Shown: piece after piece, positions 25,653 to 35,167 of the stretch | Position numbering within the stretch: the first letter of the stretch is position 1 | Layout: each line of letters begins with the position of its first letter | Assembly (NCBI RefSeq): GCF_900113415.1 | Contig: NZ_FOPH01000014.1 | Span: 1-64,000 of the forward strand | Reading direction: 5' to 3' | From: Oribacterium sp. WCC10 | GTDB taxonomy: Bacteria > Bacillota > Clostridia > Lachnospirales > Lachnospiraceae | Length of the DNA stretch: 64,000 bases | Translations under genes and position numbers: made by a program | The notes under the pieces: generated by a model | Database searches by the model: none | Seen by the model: only the letters and a program-made list of their open reading frames with translations | What the model was told of the DNA's origin: nothing

Positions 25653-27775
25653 TTTTGACGAACAAATTCCATGTGGAATATGACTTTGCTTTGATTGATC
25701 GAGATTATGATATTTTTCTGGTTGAAAAACCTGGATACTTGGATAAGACCAATATTCTGGATCTTGCTACACAGAGGTTTCTGGCAAGAGCTGTGCAGTA
25801 TTCTTTTGGTAGGAAAGCATTGTTGCTGTTTGATAAGAATGATATATCGGAAAAACAGTTTAGAGAGGCCATCGAAACAGATTATCCGGATGCTACAGTG
25901 AAAAAACTGGATATCCTGAATGAGGACATCAGAAAGCAATCATTCTACTATCAGAATCGCCTGTTGCTTCAGTTGCTGGTGAATTCTATTCGTGTACCAA
26001 GAATGGAAGGATTCTCTTATAACAATCTGACCGGAAAGTTTTTCTATGGAGATCCAAGTTGGAGAAGCCGGGACAGAAAAACAAAACAACCGTATAGTAT
26101 GTACTTCCTAGAGATTTCCTTTGATCCTGGCATGTACCTGAACCTTGACGTAAGGACATTTCGTAAGAATAAGTATTCCAAATCAGGGCGATTTTATCTT
26201 ATTGATCCCAATACAGGAATTTTCCGTAGAAAGCTGAAGGAAGATAATGTTCGTCAGGAAGATTTATTTACGGAGGCCTCCTTTGGCAGCAGTCATAATA
26301 CAGTCGAGTATCTGGACTTTGGATCTTTTGAAGATTTTAGTAAGTGTAAGCTTGGTGTAATGGAACAGTTCTTGCAGGATGTTAAGAAGTATCTTGGCCA
26401 GTATGTCACATTGTCAGCAGAAGAGCGTGAAGGAGACCAGTGTTATAAGGAGTCTAAGAAGGAGAAAGACAATCTTTCCGGAGTAGATTATGCCGTAATC
26501 CTGGATAAGCTTGGAGTGAATATCGTCGATGTGTGCAGGACAGAGGTTTCTGAAAGAATAGTGAGTCGGCTGGTGGGAGAACTGCAGCGCTTTTACGGCA
26601 TTACGCCCCAGCTGGGGGAACTGCAGGAGTCCATGTATAACATCAGAGTGATCCATAAGCAGGAATACTACGAGGAACAGCAACTGCCGGATCCCCACAG
26701 TGATGATCTGCACGGCTATATCGTGCAGCATATGACACAGGAGGAGCATACTGATTTGCTTGGGGCACCTGGTGAAAAAGAATCTCCGGTCATTCACAAG
26801 ATACTGGTTGAATTGATCTTAAAGGGTGATGTTCGTGCAGGACAGATCAGCATCTATAACTGGGAAAAACTCTGTGCCAATAAGGATTGGACATTTGTGC
26901 AGCGACAGCGCCTCAAAGCGCCGGAAGGTGGCTTCGAAGTAATCACAAATTCAGCAGGGAAGACAACCAGGAATCGATTTTTATATTCAACAGTCAATAT
27001 TTCTCCTGACGGCAGGATGAATTTCCGGTCCTTTGATGACACAGAAATTGCTGCGGATGGATTTGAGGAAAAAATCAGGTATACTTTTGATACGTATGAG
27101 GATAAACAGCGCCGTGGACAAAAAGATGTGGAGGGGCTTGTGTTCTCGGATATAGAAAATATCCATGCTATTATCCGTACGAAAGAGAAGACCATGCCGA
27201 ATACCTCTGCAATCTGGAAAGGACTGAAGGCCACGAATGTCCGAGATGCCATTATCAGAGACGTTGTTATTGGAGCATTAGGCGCATATAAGGAATTCAA
27301 TCCTGCCGATGACATGTATGCGGATTCACTGGCAGCAGTACTAGGTGAACAGCAGCCCACCTTTACAAAGGGCGAGCTGAAGAAGCTGATGAACATGCGG
27401 ACTAAGGCTGGAAAACGATTCAATCGATTCCTCCACAATGAGTATGGCATCTGGGTATCTCCGGAAATCAAGGATTCTGATTTCTCTGATGAGTATTTGC
27501 TCGAGAATGTAACCGACATCAAATACTTTATAGATGAGGATACGGATGGAGAAGGCATCACGTCACTGAACTACTATGTAGGCCCGACAAAGGCAAGCCT
27601 ACAGTTATCCATTCACAATGCCAGCATCGTCCGTCAGGTACAGGCAGAGGAGGACGTTGAGTTCGAGGAGTTACTACCATTGATGGCTGTTGATTTTGTG
27701 AGAATCGGATCTTACACCGTACTTCCATTCCCGTTTAAGTATCTTCGTGAATGGGCGAATATCGACTGTGAGTAA
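25649..27775 (+). CDS. Large unknown partner of the helicase (708 aa)
   Basis: ATG 25649 overlaps the helicase TGA and is preceded by GAGGAGG, so the two are translationally coupled; a longer frame from 25616 is rejected. No family was recognised with certainty. Visible features: an N-terminal alpha/beta region, a segment EISFDPGMYLNLDVRTFR, a mixed strand/helix middle (NIRVIHKQEYYEEQQLPDPH...YIVQHMTQEE), a strand-rich part (VEGLVFSDIENIHAIIRT) and a C-terminus ending FVRIGSYTVLPFPFKYLREWA. The last segment resembles the C-terminal end of Argonaute/PIWI domains in spacing only; no DEDX residues could be assigned. Treat as unknown. Confidence 0.6.
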   Translation: MILTNKFHVEYDFALIDRDYDIFLVEKPGYLDKTNILDLATQRFLARAVQYSFGRKALLLFDKNDISEKQFREAIETDYPDATVKKLDILNEDIRKQSFYYQNRLLLQLLVNSIRVPRMEGFSYNNLTGKFFYGDPSWRSRDRKTKQPYSMYFLEISFDPGMYLNLDVRTFRKNKYSKSGRFYLIDPNTGIFRRKLKEDNVRQEDLFTEASFGSSHNTVEYLDFGSFEDFSKCKLGVMEQFLQDVKKYLGQYVTLSAEEREGDQCYKESKKEKDNLSGVDYAVILDKLGVNIVDVCRTEVSERIVSRLVGELQRFYGITPQLGELQESMYNIRVIHKQEYYEEQQLPDPHSDDLHGYIVQHMTQEEHTDLLGAPGEKESPVIHKILVELILKGDVRAGQISIYNWEKLCANKDWTFVQRQRLKAPEGGFEVITNSAGKTTRNRFLYSTVNISPDGRMNFRSFDDTEIAADGFEEKIRYTFDTYEDKQRRGQKDVEGLVFSDIENIHAIIRTKEKTMPNTSAIWKGLKATNVRDAIIRDVVIGALGAYKEFNPADDMYADSLAAVLGEQQPTFTKGELKKLMNMRTKAGKRFNRFLHNEYGIWVSPEIKDSDFSDEYLLENVTDIKYFIDEDTDGEGITSLNYYVGPTKASLQLSIHNASIVRQVQAEEDVEFEELLPLMAVDFVRIGSYTVLPFPFKYLREWANIDCE

Positions 27776-27791
27776 TCAATATACAAAAACC

Positions 27792-27813
27792 ATAGGTGCC
27801 TTTCACTGTGAAC
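27792..27813 (+). repeat. Half copy of a dispersed palindromic repeat (left arm)
   Basis: This 22-base stretch (ATAGGTGCC...CACTGTGAAC) matches, with one or two changes, the left arm of the perfect palindrome at 43546-43593. The complementary right arm is found alone at 38658-38679. It lies 17 bases after the helicase-partner stop. Confidence 0.7.
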
Positions 27814-27901
27814 ATAACCGGCAGGAATTATTGAAGTTAAGGACAATGTTGGAGGAGTACAGTAAGGGATTAGAATAAAAACGGAGGAGAGTGACTAAAG
27901 T

Positions 27902-30900
27902 ATGATAATCGAGACAGCATTAGTGGAACTAGCAAAAGCAGGGGGAACGGAACTATTTCTATCATCGAGTGAAAGCCTACTGAAGAAGGTTAAAACAGCA
28001 AAAGATATAAAACAATTATTCATTAATACGGGTGAATTTTTTGTTGATTATGAAAATGATGCAGATCAATTATTTGATGATATGGCCAACGTGCTTTCAA
28101 AGGAGAATATGACAAAGCTGGCCAATGATTTGAAGGATGAACCAGGATATAAATTAAAGGATAGGCTACTCAATTCGTTGATGGTAATCATGAAAGAATA
28201 TGAAATCCCGCACGGCATGGCTCTGTCATATGCGAACGCAATTCTATTTGCAATTATGGGGCAACTTCCGGTGGTTGCACCAGACAAATATGATCGTGCA
28301 TATCAAGCTGAATGGAAAGCAGAGCAGGAAGAAAGCTTTAAGGAGTTAGCAGAGAAATTTGAGAGATTAAGAAATGAACTTCAGATATATCAAAGTCGAC
28401 AGTTAGAGATATTATCAGCTGATGCGATTGATTTAGATATCAGGCGTCAAACTACTGATCCTAAGATAGGTTTTGACTTCTTTAATGTGGATGACGATAC
28501 ATTTAAGGAAGCACTTGAAAGTAAAAAAAATGATGAAGTTATAGCGATAAAAGCGCGATGCAAAGAAGAAGCTATCTATTGCACAATAAATGAATTATGG
28601 ATGCAAGGAGAAAATCGTCCAATATTCATAGTGAAGAATGAAGAAGACTGGAAGAGCTTACTTCAGATAAAGGATGCTGGAAATATTTATATACCATGGT
28701 TTTATTCAGATCAAATTGTAGCCATTCCTAATAATACTAATATATTTGTATTTACTGAACGTGTTCCGTCATTTATTAAAGGGGAGATAAATTTACGCCC
28801 ACGTACATACTCTACAATATCAGCATCTTTACAGAGAGCGGGGATGGGAATTAATGAAGCCAATAAATTAGTATCAGAGACTCATGGCCTATTTATACCG
28901 TTAAAGAAGAAATTGTTTAATGGAGCATATTTAAAAGAGCCTAGATGGTTAAATGGATTACATCGCAATATTAAGGAAACAGCATTATTGATAGGTCAAT
29001 GGACAGACTGTGATGGTGACAAGGCAGTTATAGAATTCTTAAGTGGCATTAAGTATCAAGATTTTATTTCAGAGATAAAGGAATATGCTAGGGATGAAGA
29101 TCCATTTATTCATATCGTAGATATCAATTCAACAAAGGAATATTATCTGGCAAGTGCTGAAAATGCATGGGATTATATTGATGTTGATAATGATAGTGAG
29201 ATCTGGAATAAATTTAAGGATGTTCTTCTTGAAGTTATAAATGAGGCAGAAAAACTATTCACATATTCATCTCAAGAAAAGCTTGTTGCACAGTTTAAAG
29301 GAGAAAAATTCTTTTGGTCTGCAGTAATAAGAAAAGGGATGTTACGTAGTCTTATTATGAAGGCTTACTATAAAAAAGATACTAATTGCCAAGTTCAGTT
29401 AGATTCTTTAGTAAGCAAAATTTTGGGATATATCCAAACTTCAGAACAGTGGCATTATATTTCAAACTTTTTTGTTGATTTATGTGAGGTATCACCGAAT
29501 AGTGTGCTTAATAAGCTAGAAGAAGAACAAATTAATCCTACGGGTCTAATGGAGCTGTTTGAAAATCAATCATCTGATTTCTTATTCGGCAGGAATGATT
29601 ATATTGAGATTTTGTGGGGAGTTGAGGAGTTCCTTATACAGAGAGAATACGCATCACGTGCATATTCATGGCTTCTATATCTTGATAATTTATCTTTTGA
29701 ATACAAATCAAATTCACCAAAGGATATCTTTGGGAAATTACTATGCCCGTGGCATAATTTTTCAGCATTTAGCAAAAGTAATGACAAAATAGAGATTGCA
29801 GCTAAGGCATTAGCAAAAGATAAAAATGCATGGGACCATATTTTTGGAGCACTACCAACAGGACATGCAAGTATTTTTGGCGACTTACATGCACCTAAAT
29901 ATAGAAATCATGTGGAAGAAGACACAATAACCAGAAAAGAGATGTATGACACCAATTTGGGATATATAGACCTTCTTTTAAAAGCAACTGATTTTAAACC
30001 CCAAAGGTGGAATGATCTGTTAAATATATATGATGAAGTTGAACCAGATATTCGAAAGAAGATTAAGGAAAAATTATTATTTGAAATTGCACAGATGGAC
30101 GATGATGAAAGGCTGATAATCAAGAATAACATCAGAAGACTGGTTTATAAGCATCGATATTTTGCGTCAGCTGAATGGGCTATGGGCGAAGATTTGATTG
30201 GTGAGATGCTTGATATACTAGATTCAATAAACTTCACCCAACAAGAATATGATTTTGAATATCTATTTAGACCTTCGTATGATGGTATTATTCTGGATCC
30301 AGTTCCTTATGATGTGGATGACAAAAGAGATATAAACGAAAGCAAAACAAAAGATCTCCTTGTCAAAAAAATAAACGAGTTTAAAGAAAATAATTATAGC
30401 CTGGAATTATTATCAAAGCTCTGTGCGAAGGAGAAGTCTTCCTATCTAGGTAGAGTATTGTCGGATTATTGGGCTGATGATTTTTTTGATAAAAATGTAT
30501 TCGCATCACTATATAAGTGCCAGAGTAAACATGAGATGGCAATAGAATACATTGAAGGATTGGCTCGCAGAGGAGTTGATGTATATACTAATGTAAACGA
30601 ATTAAGTGAGTGCGTAGAGTTAGATGATGATTTTAGAATTATACTATTTAGAATCGAAGCTTTATATACAGATAAGAAACCATTAGTCGATAATGCTTCA
30701 GTAGAAATAAAACGTGCATTTTGGAAAGATTTTCGATGGTTTTCATCTAATAATATGGATTGGGCAGTGGTAGAGTGCCAGCAGTATGGAACAGTTAATA
30801 CGTATTTGGACTTATTGTATAGATTCCATGAAAATCGAAATCTTACACCAGAGCAATTGCTTGAAAAAATGCAACGGATTGATGTGATGGAACGAGGAAG

Positions 30901-31624
30901 TAATAATTCGATGACGGATCATTATTTAAAAGAATTACTAAAGCCATTACAGGAGCAATGCATTGAAGATCGAGATAAATGTGCAAAGATAGCGCATATT
31001 GAGATTGCATTCTTTTATCTATTGGACTGGGAAGATATGAAGTGCTTTCAAAAGGAAATAAAGCACGATCCTGAAATGTATGCAGAAATGGTCTCAGTTA
31101 TATTTAGACATGATGGTGATGATCCCGAAGAAAGAAAAACAGAAGAGTTTCGTAATTATGCGAAGGTAATACATAGGTTGTTTGATATGGCAAAGTTTTG
31201 TCCATGTGAAGAAAATGGCACTGTTAGTTATGATGAGATCAAGGTGTGGGTAGATAAACTGATACGAATACTTGATTCGAATCACCAAAAAGAAATGTTT
31301 GGATATGTGTTAGGAAGGTTGTTTGCATATGCACCTAAAGCAGCTGATGGTCATTATCCATGTGAAGCAGTGTGCCAGATTATAGAGGAATATGGGGATG
31401 AATCTTTACTGAGTGAATATAGATGTGAGTTGTTCAATAAAAGAGGAATATTTAGTCCTTCAGCAGGTAGGGCAGAGAAAGACATTGCAGAAGGTTACAA
31501 AGATAATGCAGATTTTTTGAGCATTAAGTACCCGAAGACTGCTGATGTGTTTTTCAAAATGTCACAAAGATATGTATATGATTCTGACCTAGAAAGGCGA
31601 CGTGCCGAAAATGGATATTTTTAG
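27902..31624 (+). CDS. 1240-aa STAND-like helical protein lacking a P-loop
   Basis: ATG 27902 follows CGGAGGAGAG. Residues 1-130 are a helical bundle (ALVELAKAGGTELFLSSSESLLKKV...). Residues about 215-345 (EAIYCTINELWMQGENRPIFIVKNEEDWKSLL ... IPWFYSDQIVAIPNNTNIFVFTERVPS ... RTYSTISASLQRAGMGINEANKLVSETHGLFIPLKKKLF) read like the sensor and winged-helix part of a STAND NTPase, but no GxGKT motif is present. The last 800 residues are helical and repeat-like. STAND proteins often act as phage sensors; without a P-loop this one would have to sense or scaffold without ATP. The function is inferred only. Confidence 0.55.
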   Translation: MIIETALVELAKAGGTELFLSSSESLLKKVKTAKDIKQLFINTGEFFVDYENDADQLFDDMANVLSKENMTKLANDLKDEPGYKLKDRLLNSLMVIMKEYEIPHGMALSYANAILFAIMGQLPVVAPDKYDRAYQAEWKAEQEESFKELAEKFERLRNELQIYQSRQLEILSADAIDLDIRRQTTDPKIGFDFFNVDDDTFKEALESKKNDEVIAIKARCKEEAIYCTINELWMQGENRPIFIVKNEEDWKSLLQIKDAGNIYIPWFYSDQIVAIPNNTNIFVFTERVPSFIKGEINLRPRTYSTISASLQRAGMGINEANKLVSETHGLFIPLKKKLFNGAYLKEPRWLNGLHRNIKETALLIGQWTDCDGDKAVIEFLSGIKYQDFISEIKEYARDEDPFIHIVDINSTKEYYLASAENAWDYIDVDNDSEIWNKFKDVLLEVINEAEKLFTYSSQEKLVAQFKGEKFFWSAVIRKGMLRSLIMKAYYKKDTNCQVQLDSLVSKILGYIQTSEQWHYISNFFVDLCEVSPNSVLNKLEEEQINPTGLMELFENQSSDFLFGRNDYIEILWGVEEFLIQREYASRAYSWLLYLDNLSFEYKSNSPKDIFGKLLCPWHNFSAFSKSNDKIEIAAKALAKDKNAWDHIFGALPTGHASIFGDLHAPKYRNHVEEDTITRKEMYDTNLGYIDLLLKATDFKPQRWNDLLNIYDEVEPDIRKKIKEKLLFEIAQMDDDERLIIKNNIRRLVYKHRYFASAEWAMGEDLIGEMLDILDSINFTQQEYDFEYLFRPSYDGIILDPVPYDVDDKRDINESKTKDLLVKKINEFKENNYSLELLSKLCAKEKSSYLGRVLSDYWADDFFDKNVFASLYKCQSKHEMAIEYIEGLARRGVDVYTNVNELSECVELDDDFRIILFRIEALYTDKKPLVDNASVEIKRAFWKDFRWFSSNNMDWAVVECQQYGTVNTYLDLLYRFHENRNLTPEQLLEKMQRIDVMERGSNNSMTDHYLKELLKPLQEQCIEDRDKCAKIAHIEIAFFYLLDWEDMKCFQKEIKHDPEMYAEMVSVIFRHDGDDPEERKTEEFRNYAKVIHRLFDMAKFCPCEENGTVSYDEIKVWVDKLIRILDSNHQKEMFGYVLGRLFAYAPKAADGHYPCEAVCQIIEEYGDESLLSEYRCELFNKRGIFSPSAGRAEKDIAEGYKDNADFLSIKYPKTADVFFKMSQRYVYDSDLERRRAENGYF

Positions 31625-31743
31625 AATTTAGTCTTTGAAATACAATTTGTAGAGGAAATGTAGAGATAATGTAGATAGAAATTTATATTATTCGTGATGA
31701 AGACTATAATAAAAATGATTATAAAAAAGCAAAGGAGACGAAT

Positions 31744-32877
31744 ATGGGTCGGTTGCCATATGATGAAAACCTTAATATTGGTTACCTGAGCAGGCTCTTT
31801 GATGATACGAGCAATTGCTATAAATTTTTCTGGTTTCAAGCTATCCTTGAAAAACTTTCAGAGAATAAGATATCGTTTACCTATAATGAACTGATTAATG
31901 AAATGATTGCAGATGCCTGGTATATGGTAACAGAGTACAGGCTACGTCTTGGACCGTCAGGAGTAACGGATAATCTAGAAGAGGCCGTGAAGTATATCGG
32001 AGAAAAGAATATCTTTCCGGCATCAGAGAAGCGAGACAAAATAATAGAATGGCTTGAAAATACAGATGATAAAAAGCTCATAAGGTACAAGAAGGAACTG
32101 ATCAAAAATGTTCCTTACAGGATACAAGTGCCATTCTTTGATGAAATCAAAATAGATAAGCGCGAGTGGAGCAGACCTGATCAGTTGTCTCAAAAAATTA
32201 ATCAGCAGAGAAGACTCATCTATTATTATGAGGCGTTCTGTCAGTTAGATACTACTATTTGTGTTAATGAAGACTGGGTTTCTTACTTATTGCGCAATAA
32301 GGAAATTCTTTGTGGGTGGTTGCAGTTGAATCTGATACATTATCTGCAACGGCGCAACCCTAGTGTTCCGGGAATCGCAGATAAACTCAGTGCACCTGAG
32401 GCGAGAGATATCGAACGAGTACGCAAATACTGGAAGCTTATCATAGATATACGGCCCGATATACAGGATATTTACGGGCACAAGAATATGGTAGGAGAGA
32501 TCATATCGGTAGACCATTTTGTTCCATGGCAGTATGTGGCTCATGATGAACTATGGAATCTGCATCCTACCACTAAGTCTATAAACAGTAGTAAAAGTAA
32601 TGGACTCCCGGAGTGGGATTTGTATTTTGAACCGCTTTGTAGGATTGAGTATCTGTCATATTCTATGTCAAAAGAAAATGCTAAAGTATCTGAGGCTTTT
32701 GCAAAAGTTTCAAGGTACCATCTGAACAATGATGAAATCAGGAAATCGTTGTATGGTAATGACCTTGCTGAATCAGCTTTTTCAGAACGTTTACACAATA
32801 TTATCCGTCCGATATATGACGATGCGAAAAATAGTGGTTTTAAGGAATGGAGATATGAGGAGGCGCTATGTCAGTGA
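31744..32877 (+). CDS. HNH endonuclease domain protein
   Basis: A 377-aa protein with AAAGGAGACG before its ATG. An HNH nuclease motif is visible at about residues 255-285: SVDHFVPW (Asp-His), HDELWNLHPTTKSINSSKSNGLP (Asn and the second metal-binding segment). The N-terminal 200 residues are helical and unassigned. It overlaps the next gene by 10 bases, so both belong to one operon. Such stand-alone HNH proteins in islands usually cut DNA in defence. Confidence 0.8.
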   Translation: MGRLPYDENLNIGYLSRLFDDTSNCYKFFWFQAILEKLSENKISFTYNELINEMIADAWYMVTEYRLRLGPSGVTDNLEEAVKYIGEKNIFPASEKRDKIIEWLENTDDKKLIRYKKELIKNVPYRIQVPFFDEIKIDKREWSRPDQLSQKINQQRRLIYYYEAFCQLDTTICVNEDWVSYLLRNKEILCGWLQLNLIHYLQRRNPSVPGIADKLSAPEARDIERVRKYWKLIIDIRPDIQDIYGHKNMVGEIISVDHFVPWQYVAHDELWNLHPTTKSINSSKSNGLPEWDLYFEPLCRIEYLSYSMSKENAKVSEAFAKVSRYHLNNDEIRKSLYGNDLAESAFSERLHNIIRPIYDDAKNSGFKEWRYEEALCQ

Positions 32878-33194
32878 TCACTTATAACAAGCTTGTCAGA
32901 GACAAGATTCCGGAGATTATAAAAGAAGATAATAAAGAGTGTAGTGTACGTATTCTTGATAACGATGAATATCTGTCGATGGTTGATGCAAAGCTTGACG
33001 AAGAGCTTGCCGAATACCATAAAGATAAAAATTTGGAGGAACTAGCAGATATTCTGGAGGTGCTTTATGCTGTAACCAAGGCTAGAGGATTCAGTCTTGA
33101 AGAATTAGAAGCATGCCGTGCGGAGAAAGCAGAAAAACGAGGAACATTTGAGAAGAAGATTTTTCTCGAAAATGTACGTGAAGGAGATAAATGA
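32868..33194 (+). CDS. MazG-like nucleotide pyrophosphohydrolase
   Basis: A 108-aa protein: MSVITYNKLVRDKIPEIIKEDNKECSVRIL opens the all-alpha NTP pyrophosphohydrolase fold seen in many small Firmicute homologues, with acidic metal ligands in KLDEELAEYHKDKNLEELADILEVLYAV (EELxE...EExxD pattern, residues about 43-70). It would hydrolyse a nucleoside triphosphate or phosphoribosyl-ATP-like substrate. Its ATG lies within the end of the HNH gene. Confidence 0.85.
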   Translation: MSVITYNKLVRDKIPEIIKEDNKECSVRILDNDEYLSMVDAKLDEELAEYHKDKNLEELADILEVLYAVTKARGFSLEELEACRAEKAEKRGTFEKKIFLENVREGDK

Positions 33195-33318
33195 GAGCGA
33201 AGCGTGGTTGACATAGTTCAACACTATCCCCGTGTAGGCATTTCAATTCAAATACTAGGTTGACACCAGATACGTAGCGAATTATTCTGTTCTCATAAGC
33301 TTCGAAGGAGGCATATGT

Positions 33319-35058
33319 ATGGGAAATGATGAAATTTACCAACAGGTTATAGATGATTTTTATAGAACCGGATCAGTGAAGAAAACGTCTCAAAATGTTG
33401 GAACAACTTTAGTGCGAGCACAGCGCATCCTGATCACGGAAGGCCTGTGGAGCAGTCCGACTTCTGAGAAGGTGGTTGCCTTATATGCCCGGGGCAAGAC
33501 GGTTCCGCAGATTGCAGAGGAACTTTTCGTTTCGGAGAAGACAGTGCAGGCGTATCTCCCGTATACCAGAACGGACAAGGGATATGGCGGAGATGACCGA
33601 TCGGCGGATGCGGTAAAGAGCGATGATTATAGAAGGCGTATGCAGCGAGCGGCCCAGTCGCAGGTGTCGGAAGATAATATGAAAAAGGAGATAAAGGAGA
33701 TGGGAGAGAAAAAGCCTTTTGAATGGAATGAGGTTTCCAAAAATGAACTGAACACAGCCAGTAAGGCTTATGATAAAAAACTTGAGGAAGAAGAAAGCAA
33801 GAGTGTTAATGGTTCAGAACTTACAACGGAAGAGCTTTACGGTTCTCATATGAGAAAGCACCCCGAGGTTTTGAAGCTGGAGCTTATCCTTGATATTGAT
33901 AGTCTTCGAAAGGAAGACATGGAGGTATTGAAACAGTATGGCAAGGTGGAAAAAGGAATCACGAGAGAAATTCTTGTTCCGGCAGATATTACGCTTCATG
34001 CCTTAAACTATGCAATCTTACGTGCATTTGGATGGCAGAACAGCCACCTGCATCATTTCCGCCTGCCGAAGGAAGTGTTCCAGAAACTTACCGGTGGTAA
34101 GAACAAAGTAGATCAGCATGATTATGTGGAATATGATGGGCTGTATACGAATTGGATGAAGCTTTGCGGTCTGTATTTCCGTTTCCCTTGCGATGATTTT
34201 GAGGATCTGTATTGGGATGATGATTATAAGGAAGGACAGAGCATCAAGACTTGGTTTTCTAAGAAATATACCGGTCCGTACAAATACAAGGGGAAGTGGG
34301 AGCATTTCCATTTTGCAAATCCTGCGGCACAGAGCGTTTTGAAGAAGAATCCCATGATTCGTCAGCAGCTTTCTTTTGCTGAGTGGAGTAAGCTGAAGGA
34401 ATCCGGAAAGGATCCGGATAAGATGCCGGCCAAGATGATTCCGATTGAGGAGGCAACGATTCAGGAATTATCCTACGGATTTGAAGGGGGCATGGATGAA
34501 CTTTTGGAGAGAATTCCTTTGATCGAGCTGATGATTCCGGAGGGAATCAAAGAGGACCGAGACATTAACGATAAGATAGCGTTTCTGCAGAAACGCCAGG
34601 AGAACGAAGAGAAGGACCTTCCGGTTCTTCCTGTTACGGATGAGCTGATCTATGCCTATGATTACGGTGATGGCTGGGAAGTAAAGATTCGTTTGAAGGA
34701 GTGTTACTACACAATCCGTGAAGATAAGTCTGAAAGCTTTACTGAAGTACAGGAGGGTGTACGGTTAAATCTAAAGAAGGACAGATATTTGTCGGAGCAG
34801 ACAGCATTTGACAGGAATAACTTAAAGGTCAGCAAATCATTGGCGCTTAAGATTGCAACGGTGAATTATAAGAGAAGACCCGTATGCCTGAGCCTGGATG
34901 GACTGTCCCTTATGGATGATGTGGGAGGCATTCACGGCTATGTTGATCTCCTTCGTACCATTCACGGTAACGATCCGGAGGAGAAGGAAGACATGAGAGA
35001 GTGGGCTAAATGGATGGGCTGGACCGGCCGGATGAACAAGCCAGAGACACTTTTATAA
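33319..35058 (+). CDS. Plasmid pRiA4b ORF-3-family protein with N-terminal helix-turn-helix
   Basis: A 579-aa protein. The first 85 residues form two helix-turn-helix-like segments (VKKTSQNVGTTLVRAQRIL; KTVPQIAEELFVSEKTVQAYL). Residues about 185-330 (LELILDIDSLRKEDMEVLKQYGKV ... TLHALNYAILRAFGWQNSHLHHFRL) and about 425-460 (LIYAYDYGDGWEVKIRLKE) match the two halves of the pRiA4b ORF-3 (IS1096 TnpR-like) domain, whose role is unknown. GGAGG lies 9 bases before the ATG. It is GC-richer than its neighbours, which hints at separate acquisition. Confidence 0.82.
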   Translation: MGNDEIYQQVIDDFYRTGSVKKTSQNVGTTLVRAQRILITEGLWSSPTSEKVVALYARGKTVPQIAEELFVSEKTVQAYLPYTRTDKGYGGDDRSADAVKSDDYRRRMQRAAQSQVSEDNMKKEIKEMGEKKPFEWNEVSKNELNTASKAYDKKLEEEESKSVNGSELTTEELYGSHMRKHPEVLKLELILDIDSLRKEDMEVLKQYGKVEKGITREILVPADITLHALNYAILRAFGWQNSHLHHFRLPKEVFQKLTGGKNKVDQHDYVEYDGLYTNWMKLCGLYFRFPCDDFEDLYWDDDYKEGQSIKTWFSKKYTGPYKYKGKWEHFHFANPAAQSVLKKNPMIRQQLSFAEWSKLKESGKDPDKMPAKMIPIEEATIQELSYGFEGGMDELLERIPLIELMIPEGIKEDRDINDKIAFLQKRQENEEKDLPVLPVTDELIYAYDYGDGWEVKIRLKECYYTIREDKSESFTEVQEGVRLNLKKDRYLSEQTAFDRNNLKVSKSLALKIATVNYKRRPVCLSLDGLSLMDDVGGIHGYVDLLRTIHGNDPEEKEDMREWAKWMGWTGRMNKPETLL

Positions 35059-35062
35059 GGTT

Positions 35063-35110
35063 GGTATTTTTAACGGACACCTCGTTGTGTATTGTATAGT
35101 CAGAAGAAAA
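35063..35110 (+). repeat. Dispersed 48-base repeat, copy 1
   Basis: The sequence from GGTATTTTTAA to TATAGTCAGAAG matches 54630-54677 in about 43 of 48 positions, same orientation. It starts 5 bases after the pRiA4b-like gene and precedes the TIGR02452 gene. Copy 2 extends into a long hairpin. Confidence 0.7.
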
Positions 35111-35167
35111 CACATTAGGACTGATATACATGATAATACTTAATCCACAGGATAGGAAGGCGAAGAA

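Noticed and set aside
25649-27775. Calling the 708-aa protein an Argonaute
   Set aside because: Only the last about 20 residues look similar in spacing; the catalytic DEDX residues and MID motifs could not be placed.
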